Shown in pieces: positions 54,780-62,056 of a stretch of DNA of 64,000 bases. The stretch's first letter is position 1, and each line of letters starts with the position of its first letter. The translations under genes and the position numbers were made by a program. The stretch comes from Streptomyces macrolidinus (GTDB lineage: Bacteria; Actinomycetota; Actinomycetes; Streptomycetales; Streptomycetaceae), in NCBI RefSeq assembly GCF_023887685.1, contig NZ_JAMWMR010000005.1, positions 1 to 64,000 of the forward strand, in the 5' to 3' direction. The notes under the pieces were generated by a model. The model worked only from the letters and a program-made list of their open reading frames with translations, was not told where the DNA came from and searched no databases.

Positions 54780-55564
54780 TGTTCATCTCCCGCTTCCGCG
54801 TCAACACTGCACGGCCCGGCGCCCGAAAGCTTCTCTCCTCACCGCAGGCCATGCACGCGGCAGTCATGTCGTCGTTCCCGCAGATCCTGCCCTCCGACAG
54901 CCCCGCTCCGGATTCGCCCCGGGTGCTGTGGCGTCTGGATCAGATGGCTCGCGCCGAGGTCCTGCTCTACATCGTCAGCCCCGGTCAGCCGGATCTGACG
55001 CACCTGGTCGAGCAGGCTGGCTGGCCAGCCGTCGTCACCCGCGAGAATCCCGGCTGGCAGAGCCGGGCCTACGCACCGCTCCTCGATCGTCTGACCGCCG
55101 GCGACCGCTGGTCGTTCCGGCTGACGGCGAACCCGGTGCACAAGATCCGCCGCAAGGAAGGCGAAGAGCAGAAGATCACCGCGCATCTGACGCCCATCCA
55201 CCAGATGGGGTGGCTGCTCGACGACAGGCGCCAGGAGCGCCTCGGCTTCCGCGTCTGCGAGAAGCCCAACGACCGGCGGCTCCTTCCTGAGGGGACCACC
55301 CATCAGAAGCGGCCCCACCCCGGCGACCGGTACGAGCTGGCCATACGGGACACCCGCTCCCTGGCCTTCAACAGGTCCCGCGCCGCCGAGGGCCGTAGGG
55401 GGAAGCCAGTCACCGTCGTCACCGCCACCTACGAAGGGCACCTCGAAGTCACCGACCCCGACGCCCTGCGGCGTTCCCTCACCCAGGGCATCGGCCGGGC
55501 CCGCGCCTATGGCTGTGGTCTCCTCACCCTCGCACCTCTCGCGAGGAGTCCGCGCACAACATGA
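54779..55564 (+). CDS. cas6e: crRNA endonuclease Cas6e (CasE)
   Basis: A 261-residue ferredoxin-like RNase that cuts pre-crRNA inside each repeat hairpin and stays bound to the 3' handle. The catalytic histidine is His26 in QAMHAAV, the same position as in Thermus Cas6e. The Gly-rich loop GIGRARAYGCGLLTL near the C-terminus is the RNA-binding signature. The repeat palindrome CCCCGCGGGCGCGGGG provides its hairpin substrate. Confidence 0.94.
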   Translation: MFISRFRVNTARPGARKLLSSPQAMHAAVMSSFPQILPSDSPAPDSPRVLWRLDQMARAEVLLYIVSPGQPDLTHLVEQAGWPAVVTRENPGWQSRAYAPLLDRLTAGDRWSFRLTANPVHKIRRKEGEEQKITAHLTPIHQMGWLLDDRRQERLGFRVCEKPNDRRLLPEGTTHQKRPHPGDRYELAIRDTRSLAFNRSRAAEGRRGKPVTVVTATYEGHLEVTDPDALRRSLTQGIGRARAYGCGLLTLAPLARSPRTT

Positions 55565-56547
55565 CAACCGTATCCAAGCGCCCGGCCCTCAGTCCTCGGC
55601 AGCTCACCCGCACCGGCGACCGTCTCTCCTTCATCTACCTGGAGCGCTGCACCGTCCACCGCGACGCCAACGCGATCACCGCACAGGATGGGGAGGGCAC
55701 CACACACATCCCGTCCGCGACGATCGGCACGCTCCTTCTCGGGCCGGGAACTCGCATCACCCATCAGGCCATGAGCGTCCTCGGCGAATCTGGTGCCGCC
55801 GTCTGCTGGGTCGGGGAACACGGAGTGCGTTACTACGCGTCCGGCCGCGCCCTCAGCCGCTCCTCGGCCCTTATGGAAGCGCAGGCCCGGCAGTGGGCCA
55901 ACCCGCGCAGCCGTCTCGCCGTGGCCCGGGAGATGTATCGGTTGCGCTTCCCCGACGAGGACCCGGCTGGCTTGACCCGGCGTGAGTTACTCGGACGGGA
56001 GGGGCGACGGATGAAGGACTGTTACCGTGCCGAATCGTCCCGTGTGGGGGTCCCCTGGCGGGGCCGCCAATACGTACCGGGCGACTTCACCGCCGGAGAC
56101 GCCGTCAACCAGGCCATCACCGCCGCTGCCCAGTGCATGTACGGCATCGCACACGCCGTCGTCACCTCTCTGGGATGCAGTCCGGCGCTCGGCTTCGTGC
56201 ACTCCGGCCACGAGTTGTCTTTCGTCCTGGACATCGCCGACCTCTACAAGACGGAGATCGGCATCCCTCTTGCCTTCGACATCGCGGCGGAAGGAGAGGA
56301 GGACGTCGGCTCACGCACCCGTCGCGCCCTGCGGGATCGAATCAACGAGACCTCCCTGCTGAACCGTTGCGTCGACGACATCCGGCGCCTGCTGTTGGAG
56401 CCGGATCAGGCGAAGGCAGCCATCGACGGCGACCAGGACGTCGTGACCCTCCAGAGCGATGGCGGCCATCAGGTCCCTTCGGGTGTCAACCACGACGGCC
56501 CGGACGGATACCAGGACTGGGACTCTGCTGGAGGGGAAATCTGGTGA
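55561..56547 (+). CDS. cas1: CRISPR integrase Cas1e
   Basis: A 328-residue metal-dependent integrase that, with Cas2, inserts new spacers at the leader end. The active-site triad is visible: Glu147 (GREGRRMK), His214 (GFVHSGH) and Asp227 (ADLYK), equivalent to E. coli Glu141, His208 and Asp221. The C-terminal 40 residues (after EPDQAKAAIDGD) are an acidic extension. Codon 143 (55987-55989) is the rare TTA. It overlaps cas6e by 4 bases and cas2 by 4 bases. Confidence 0.95.
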   Translation: MTTVSKRPALSPRQLTRTGDRLSFIYLERCTVHRDANAITAQDGEGTTHIPSATIGTLLLGPGTRITHQAMSVLGESGAAVCWVGEHGVRYYASGRALSRSSALMEAQARQWANPRSRLAVAREMYRLRFPDEDPAGLTRRELLGREGRRMKDCYRAESSRVGVPWRGRQYVPGDFTAGDAVNQAITAAAQCMYGIAHAVVTSLGCSPALGFVHSGHELSFVLDIADLYKTEIGIPLAFDIAAEGEEDVGSRTRRALRDRINETSLLNRCVDDIRRLLLEPDQAKAAIDGDQDVVTLQSDGGHQVPSGVNHDGPDGYQDWDSAGGEIW

Positions 56548-56906
56548 CGGTCATAGTTCTCACCAACTGCCCCACTGGCCTGCGGGGCTTCCTCACGCGC
56601 TGGCTCCTGGAGATATCCGCGGGGGTCTTCGTGGGCAACCCCTCGGCCCGCATCCGCGACGTCCTCTGGAACGAGGTCCAGCAGTACGCCGGTCAAGGCC
56701 GAGCTCTGCTGGCCCACACCACCAACAACGAGCAGGGCTTCACCTTCCGCACGTTCGACCACCAGTGGCACCCCATCGACCACGAAGGGGCCACCCTGAT
56801 CCAACGCCCCATCGCGAAGCCGCAGACCTCACCGATGCAGACCTCAGGTAGCCCACCGCCAGGTTGGAGCCGGGCCTCCAAGCGCCGCCGATGGGGGAGA
56901 GGCTAG
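56544..56906 (+). CDS. cas2: CRISPR adaptation protein Cas2e
   Basis: A 120-residue partner of Cas1. TVIVLTNCPTGLRGFLTRWL at the start and GVFVGNPSARIRDVLWNEV are the Cas2e signature. The E. coli protein has 94 residues; the extra C-terminal part (MQTSGSPPPGWSRASKRRRW) is Pro/Arg-rich and probably disordered. The GTG at 56544 overlaps the cas1 stop. It ends the operon. Confidence 0.94.
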   Translation: MTVIVLTNCPTGLRGFLTRWLLEISAGVFVGNPSARIRDVLWNEVQQYAGQGRALLAHTTNNEQGFTFRTFDHQWHPIDHEGATLIQRPIAKPQTSPMQTSGSPPPGWSRASKRRRWGRG

Positions 56907-57026
56907 ACCCGGCCGCAGTGGACCAGCGACGCTCCGTGGCACGGGTTGGCGCTATCACGGTGTCGGGTGCCTTGGAGGCCGGGATGGGACCAGGCCCACG
57001 TCAACTACCTGTGGCCAATACGTCCT

Positions 57027-57063
57027 CGGGATGTGCTCCCCGGTTTCAGGGGAGCACATCCCG
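57027..57063. terminator. Terminator after the cas operon
   Basis: A perfect 15-bp stem: CGGGATGTGCTCCCC (57027-57041) with GGGGAGCACATCCCG (57049-57063) around a 7-base loop, 120 bases after the cas2 stop. Confidence 0.8.
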
Positions 57064-57082
57064 AAGAGCAGTGGCAACGCAC

Positions 57083-57160
57083 GTACCCATCCCCGCTGGA
57101 GCGGGGAGCAAAAATCCTCGTCCCTGAGATCAGGACCATCCCCACGTCCGTGAGGAGCAG
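57083..57160. repeat. Two degenerate CRISPR repeats
   Basis: 57083-57111 and 57132-57160 both align to the array 1 repeat in the same orientation (CCATCCCCGC...GGGGAGCA and GGACCATCCCC...GAGGAGCAG) with several changes. Only 20 bases separate them. They look like the relic of an eroded array downstream of cas2. Confidence 0.7.
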
Positions 57161-57197
57161 ATCAGAGCACCACGTCAGTGCCACTAGGAGGGATCTC

Positions 57198-57425
57198 TCA
57201 CCACTTCTTTGGCGACTCAGCCCCGCCGTCCGCCCAGCGTACAAGCGGAATTACCACCACGGCACAAAGAGCGCTCGCGAAGGCCGTCGCCACCGTCCAC
57301 CGGATGCTGTCGTCTCCGGGCGCACCGAGCGGCAGTAGACGGCCCAACTGAAGGCCCAGACAGAAGGTGAGGACGACCGCACACCCGACGGAACCCCACC
57401 TGATGCACCTACGTAATCCCGACAT
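57198..57425 (-). CDS. Small membrane protein
   Basis: A 75-residue protein with two hydrophobic helices (SVGCAVVLTFCLGLQLGRLL and TVATAFASALCAVVVIPLV) and a short charged end. GAGGAAGG lies 9 bases before the ATG at 57425. It is not recognised. It lies between the cas operon and array 2 and runs opposite to cas. Confidence 0.6.
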   Translation of the reverse strand: MSGLRRCIRWGSVGCAVVLTFCLGLQLGRLLPLGAPGDDSIRWTVATAFASALCAVVVIPLVRWADGGAESPKKW

Positions 57426-57968
57426 CAGAGATAGCCTTCCTCTTCCCTCAGATCGTTGGAACCAGACCTTAAGGGGCTTCGGGAACGGTCGTCAATTAGG
57501 GCTGTTCCAGGGGTTGTTGGGGGCTCTCGCCGTATGCCCGACTGCTCCCATTGACCTCGGCGCCGACGTGCCCCTGGTTCCCGCAGCCGTCGTCCTGGCG
57601 CCTCCAGAGGCCATCTGTTCATGGCGATACCGGCCCACTACCTGTCAGGCAACTGCTCACCCCTGGAGTACAGGCCACCAAGGCGTCGGCGGCCACCAGT
57701 ACATCTCCCACGTACTGCCAGCTCGAATCCCCGATTGACAGGCACACTCAGTAGCCTTGTGCCAGCTCGGGGACCTGCCGCATGGAAGGGGTTGCGATCG
57801 CGACACGTACCTGGCTGGCTGTCGTTCCGAGCCGTCCTTCCAGAACTGCTGGTCTTCGAGGTCCTTGAAGCGCGGGGAGAAGCGGTAGCGTCAGCTCACC
57901 TGTCTCGTACCGCCACAACGAATCGAGTGACCGGGCAGGCGGGCAGCCCGGAAGTACTTGCGTATCGG
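57426..57968. other. Non-coding region with array 2 leader
   Basis: No gene is supported in these 543 bases. By repeat orientation the last 100-150 bases before 57969 should be the leader of array 2. I saw no obvious sequence shared with the array 1 leader. Confidence 0.5.
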
Positions 57969-58118
57969 CTGCTCCCCGCGCCCGCGGGGATGGTCCCGCC
58001 TCGGGGTCGGCGTCTCCCTCGAACCACTCCTGTTCCCCGCGCCGCGGGGATGGTCCTTGGATCGACGGACGCTTCTCCTCGGTCAACGGCTGCTCCCCGC
58101 GCCCGCGGGGATGGTCCC
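57969..58118 (+). CRISPR. Type I-E CRISPR array 2, 3 repeats and 2 spacers
   Basis: Repeats at 57969-57997, 58030-58057 and 58090-58118 read CTGCTCCCCGCG...GGGGATGGTCC on the plus strand, the exact reverse orientation of array 1. The first and third are identical to array 1; the middle one has a C-to-T change and a one-base deletion. Spacers are 57998-58029 and 58058-58089, each 32 bases. From 58119 to 58365 I see nothing further. Confidence 0.93.
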
Positions 58119-58365
58119 CAGCGGGTGACCACGGCGTCCATGCCCGCAGGGGACGGACGGTCCCTGAGCAACGCACCCGAATTCTCGCCGACAACCGGGG
58201 GCTACCGTCAGCGTCCGCCCTGGGCTTTGTTCGACGTCACTGAGAGCGTGGTGGTGAACCGTGCTTTGGTTCTGCCTCGGAGGTGTGCGGTGCCGTCGTG
58301 AGGACCTCGTGCGGGTTACCGATCTCATTCAGCGAAGCATCGATGCTGGGTAACTTCCCGTACGT

Positions 58366-58411
58366 GAGAAGGGCGGTTGTTCCACACTGTGGTGGAACAA
58401 CCGCCCTTCTC
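58366..58411. terminator. Strong terminator beside the methyltransferase gene
   Basis: A perfect 20-bp stem: GAGAAGGGCGGTTGTTCCAC (58366-58385) with 58392-58411, loop ACTGTG. It lies 35 bases after the methyltransferase stop. Confidence 0.9.
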
Positions 58412-58445
58412 TGCGTTCTGCGCCCGCTGTGCGGGGTGCTCGCCC

Positions 58446-59195
58446 TCACTCCTCAGGTCCGGCGAGTTCGAAGTCGTCCTGGGTCAGCGCGCTTCGCAGC
58501 CGCTGCTCGGCGATGTCGGCGTAGTGCTCGGAGAGTTCGACGCCGATGAACCTGCGGCCTTCGCGCAGGGCGGCGACGCCGGTCGTGCCGGAGCCGGCGA
58601 AGGGGTCGAGGACCGTGCCGCCCGGTGGGCAGATCTTCACCAGCTCCTGCATCACTTCCACGGGCTTCTGCGTGATGTGCATGCGGCCCTTCCTCGGCTG
58701 GCTCGCGGTGTAGAGACCAGGCAGGTAGACGGGGTTCCGGTCGGAGTCGACCAGGCCCTTGGTGCCCCAGACGATGTACTCGCAGGACTGCTTGAGCCGT
58801 CCCTTCTGCGGTCGTGAGACCGGCTTGTGCCACGCTGCGACACCGCGCCAGGTCCAGCCTGCGGCCTGCAATGCGTCTGTTGTGGTGGGCAGTTGCCTCC
58901 AGTCGGTGAAGACGAGCGCTGCGCCCGACTCGACGGTTGCCCGGTAGGACTCCGTGAGAAGGAGGGTCAGCCAGTAGCCGTACGAACGCTGGTCACGGTT
59001 CTCGCCGGGGAAGTTGGCGAGGTCGTGTTCGGTGTCGCCCGAGGTGTACTTCGCGCGGGCGCTGCGGCCTGTTCGTTCGCTGCTGGTTCGGCCGCCGCTG
59101 TTGTAGGGCGGGTCGGTGATGACGGCATCCACGCTGTTGTCGGGTATGTCGGCGAGGGCGGTCAGCGCGTCGCCTCGGTGAAGGGTGAACGGCAT
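58446..59195 (-). CDS. DNA methyltransferase (N4-cytosine/N6-adenine, beta class)
   Basis: A 249-residue DNA methylase. The catalytic motif TDPPYNSGG (Asp28-Tyr31) comes first and the AdoMet-binding motif LDPFAGSGTTG near residue 195 comes last, the beta-class order; ITQKPVEVMQELV is motif X-like. No restriction endonuclease gene is adjacent, so it is probably a solitary enzyme protecting a mobile element from host restriction. GAGAGA precedes the ATG at 59195. Confidence 0.9.
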   Translation of the reverse strand: MPFTLHRGDALTALADIPDNSVDAVITDPPYNSGGRTSSERTGRSARAKYTSGDTEHDLANFPGENRDQRSYGYWLTLLLTESYRATVESGAALVFTDWRQLPTTTDALQAAGWTWRGVAAWHKPVSRPQKGRLKQSCEYIVWGTKGLVDSDRNPVYLPGLYTASQPRKGRMHITQKPVEVMQELVKICPPGGTVLDPFAGSGTTGVAALREGRRFIGVELSEHYADIAEQRLRSALTQDDFELAGPEE

Positions 59196-59762
59196 TGTGC
59201 GGTTCTCTCTTTCCGCGGGGATGGTCGTGCGCCTTATTCCGTACTCGCGGAATTCTGCACACGTCGGCGTGAGTCGCTCCCGGAGGCCGCAGAAGCAACC
59301 TCCTGGGGAGAGCGACGGGTTGGAGGGTAACCGCCTTTTCCGGCCGCACCTACTGATGCACGGCCTCCATGTGACGGGGCCCGACTGTCAGGCAAGGTGT
59401 CGTTTGGTGTGGCCGGAGTTCGTCTCTACAGTCTCGCCGTGTTCGACGGACGGGACTCAGCTCCTGCGCTGTTGAGCTGTGCTGATGCGCGTTGCCTCGT
59501 CCAAGTGGCGGCGCGGGCAGCACTCGTGAAGCTGCCTGACATTTCGGCCGGTGAGATTTTCTGTGTGGCGTGTGAGATTACGAGCGCGGCTGGCTGCCGT
59601 TCTCCGTTAACGGGGTTCTCAGAGGTCGGGAGTTAGTCGCTCCCGACCTCTGGACCCTCCATTCCGTGATCTCGGGTGATGTGAATTCCCGACCAATGCG
59701 GTTCCAGTGACCTTTTCGACGAGAACGCTGGTGCTGCACTGCCTACGAGTAAGGAGCTGCTG
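59196..59762. other. Intergenic region upstream of conjugation operon
   Basis: These 567 bases separate the methyltransferase (minus) from the conjugation genes (plus) and should carry both promoters. One open frame (59397-59636, plus) has a poor ribosome site and is not supported. A hairpin lies at 59620-59652. Confidence 0.5.
59620..59652. terminator. Hairpin upstream of conjugation operon
   Basis: A perfect 13-bp stem: CAGAGGTCGGGAG (59620-59632) with CTCCCGACCTCTG (59640-59652), 7-base loop. It may insulate or attenuate the operon that begins about 110 bases later. Confidence 0.7.
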
Positions 59763-59840
59763 ATGCAGCATGCCCAGGCGCGCCCTTCCCCGGAGTCCGG
59801 CTCCTGCACCCGCCGCACGGCGGACGGCTCGCGACCGTGA
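59763..59840 (+). CDS. Possible leader peptide coupled to the conjugation operon
   Basis: A 25-residue open frame (MQHAQARPSPESG...). AAGGAG lies 6 bases before its ATG, the best ribosome site in the area. Its TGA overlaps the GTG of the next gene (GTGA, 59837-59840), and that gene has no ribosome site of its own. This suggests coupled translation rather than a functional peptide. Confidence 0.5.
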   Translation: MQHAQARPSPESGSCTRRTADGSRP

Positions 59841-60958
59841 AGGTGGGGGCGGCGATAGTCGGCGCCGTGGCTCTAGGCCCGCTGCTGCTGATCGCCCCAC
59901 TGGCAGTAGCTCTGGCTGGTGCGAGCAGCGCCCAGGCTGCCTGCACGGGCAGCGAGGCGGTGGATTACGCAGCGGTCGCCGAGCAGGTCGAGTCGATCTT
60001 CGAGGGCGGCAGCAAAGCCACGGTGTCGGTCCCAGAGCTGGGCGATCCCGCGGAACAGATCCCGAACGCCATGACGATCCAGGCCACCGGCGTCGCGATG
60101 AAGGTGCCGGCTCGGGGACAGATCGTTGCTCTGGCCACGGCCCTGCAGGAGTCGGGGCTGCGGAATCTGGACTACGGCGACCGGGACTCGCTCGGTCTCT
60201 TCCAGCAGCGACCCAGCCAGGGCTGGGGAACGTCCCAGCAAATCCGTGATCCGGTGCACGCCTCGACGACGTTCTACGAGGCGCTGCTGAAGGTATCGGG
60301 CTGGCAGTCCATGACCGTCGCGCAGGCCGCGCAGGCGGTCCAGAAGAGCGGCTTCCCCGACGCCTACGCCAAGTGGGAGTCGCTGGCCACAGCTCTCCAG
60401 AAGGCCCTCGCCGAGTCACTGTCACCGGAGTCGAGTTTCAGCAAGAGCGACAAGGGTGAGCAGACGGATTCGTCGCCTGGCGGGTGTGCCACGGGTGAGG
60501 ACGGGGCCAAGTTCGGTCCGATTCCCGTCGGCTCCGTCCCCAGGGGCTACGAGATCCCGGTCGATGCGCCCAAGTCGATCCGTACGGCGATCCGTTGGGG
60601 TCTCGGTCAGCTCGGCACTCCGTATCAGTGGGGTGGCGCGTGCGCCGATCCGCACGGCCAGGACCCGATGGGCCGCTGTGACTGCTCGTCGCTGATGCAG
60701 GCGTCGTACAAGGCTGGTGGCATCTCGATCTCCCGGACCACGTACACGCAGGTCAAGGAGGGCAAGGCAGTCAGTGTCGATGCTCTCAAGCCGGGCGATC
60801 TCCTCTTCACTCGCGGCACGGCCGAAGTCCCGGAGCACGTCGGGATGTTCATCGGTGACGGCCTGATCCTGCATGCGCCGCGTACCGGTGACGTGGTCAA
60901 GATCTCGACCCTCGCCGAGTGGCGTCCGAACGTCGTCGCCGCCCGCCGGATCGTCTGA
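59837..60958 (+). CDS. Conjugation-associated peptidoglycan hydrolase (NlpC/P60)
   Basis: A 373-residue exported protein. A membrane/signal segment (about residues 5-33, GAVALGPLLLIAPLAVALAGASSAQA) is followed by a lysozyme-like helical region (IVALATALQESGLRNLDYGDRDSLGLFQQRPSQGWG) and a C-terminal NlpC/P60 domain with the catalytic cysteine in GRCDCSSLMQ and histidine in PEHVGMFIG. It probably opens the wall for a conjugation apparatus. The GTG at 59837 is translationally coupled to the small upstream frame. Confidence 0.88.
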   Translation: MKVGAAIVGAVALGPLLLIAPLAVALAGASSAQAACTGSEAVDYAAVAEQVESIFEGGSKATVSVPELGDPAEQIPNAMTIQATGVAMKVPARGQIVALATALQESGLRNLDYGDRDSLGLFQQRPSQGWGTSQQIRDPVHASTTFYEALLKVSGWQSMTVAQAAQAVQKSGFPDAYAKWESLATALQKALAESLSPESSFSKSDKGEQTDSSPGGCATGEDGAKFGPIPVGSVPRGYEIPVDAPKSIRTAIRWGLGQLGTPYQWGGACADPHGQDPMGRCDCSSLMQASYKAGGISISRTTYTQVKEGKAVSVDALKPGDLLFTRGTAEVPEHVGMFIGDGLILHAPRTGDVVKISTLAEWRPNVVAARRIV

Positions 60959-61030
60959 CCGGCTTTTCCGCTCCCCTACCGCTCCGCCTCTTCCGGGCCT
61001 TCACTGGCCCAAAATCACACAGGAGTCCCA

Positions 61031-61339
61031 GTGAAACTCGTTCAGCACGCCCAGATCCTGGCGTACAACCCCGGCATCACGCCGAGCGAGGGCGGCCTGC
61101 CCGGCCTCGACGTCCTCAAGAAGGTCATGGGCAGCATCAACCTGTTCGGCATCATCGCCGCGGTCGGTGCCCTCGCCGTCTCCGCCCTCGTTTGGGCCTG
61201 GGGCCACCACAGCGGCGGCCACCAGGCGGAGGCGAACGGTAAGAAGGGCACGGTCGTCGCCGCTGGCTGCGCTCTGTTGCTCGGCGCGGCCAACGGCATC
61301 GTCGCGTTCTTCTCGGCGATGGGGACGCAGGTTCACTGA
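61031..61339 (+). CDS. Small integral membrane protein (DUF6112-like)
   Basis: A 102-residue protein with two membrane helices (LFGIIAAVGALAVSALVWAWG and TVVAAGCALLLGAANGIVAFF) separated by a His/Gly-rich loop, similar in size to VirB2/TrbC-like pilin subunits. GITPSEGGLPGLDVLKKVMG near the start suggests the DUF6112 family found in actinobacterial conjugation loci; that assignment is from memory of the family. AGGAG precedes the GTG at 61031. The stop overlaps the next ATG. Confidence 0.78.
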   Translation: MKLVQHAQILAYNPGITPSEGGLPGLDVLKKVMGSINLFGIIAAVGALAVSALVWAWGHHSGGHQAEANGKKGTVVAAGCALLLGAANGIVAFFSAMGTQVH

Positions 61340-62025
61340 TGCCGAAACAACGTTTCCCTTCCGCCAGGGAGCGGACGTACCGGGCCCCGTCCTCTGTTCT
61401 GCGTCGCGCCTTGATCGGGGGCATCGTCCTCGCTGTTCTGCTGGCCGTCGCCGGTCTGGTCGCGTATTTCACTCGTACGGAGAACCCGGCCCCGGCGAAG
61501 GCCGCCCCCGCGCCAGCGTCCTCCTCGGCGTCTCCCTCCCCGGCTGCTGAAGCTCACGCCAGGGAGGCCGTGGCCGCGCCGCCCAGGACGTCCGATCCGA
61601 TCGAGTTCGCCAAGGCCGCCACCAAGGTCCTGTGGACCTACGACACCCGGTCCTTCTCACAGGCCGAGCACCTGGCCGGCCTCAAGCGATGGATGACCGA
61701 GGAGAAGAAGTACGCCGACTGGAAGTCGGTCACGGACCAGGTGCCCAGCGCGGTGCTGTGGTCACGGATGCGCGACAACGGGCAGCACGCCAGCGCCACA
61801 GTCGGTGAGGGCCACTTCCCACAGGCGTTCAAGACCGCCCTGGCCCAGGACCCCGGCGCGATCACCGAGGCATACGCCTACGCCGTCACGGTCACCGGCA
61901 AGCAGTCCATCACCTGGAAGGGCTCGGGCGCCGGAGCAGAGTCGCGCTCCACGACCCTCGCCGTCCAGTGCCGCCCCCACCGCGACTGCGCCCTCGTCGG
62001 CGTGCTGCCGAACGTGGCGCCGTGA
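61339..62025 (+). CDS. Bitopic membrane protein of conjugation operon
   Basis: A 228-residue protein: basic N-terminus, one membrane helix (about residues 24-45, ALIGGIVLAVLLAVAGLVAYF), an Ala/Pro/Ser-rich linker, then an extracytoplasmic domain of about 140 residues. This topology matches VirB8/TcpC-like scaffold proteins, but no diagnostic motif is seen. The ATG overlaps the previous stop (TGATG). Confidence 0.75.
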   Translation: MPKQRFPSARERTYRAPSSVLRRALIGGIVLAVLLAVAGLVAYFTRTENPAPAKAAPAPASSSASPSPAAEAHAREAVAAPPRTSDPIEFAKAATKVLWTYDTRSFSQAEHLAGLKRWMTEEKKYADWKSVTDQVPSAVLWSRMRDNGQHASATVGEGHFPQAFKTALAQDPGAITEAYAYAVTVTGKQSITWKGSGAGAESRSTTLAVQCRPHRDCALVGVLPNVAP

Positions 62026-62056
62026 TCACCACCAACTCCCGAAAGGAGGTGCCCTC

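Noticed and set aside
59397..59636. 79-codon plus-strand frame ending in the hairpin upstream of the conjugation operon
   Set aside because: Poor ribosome site, no recognisable protein features; the stop falls in the hairpin loop.
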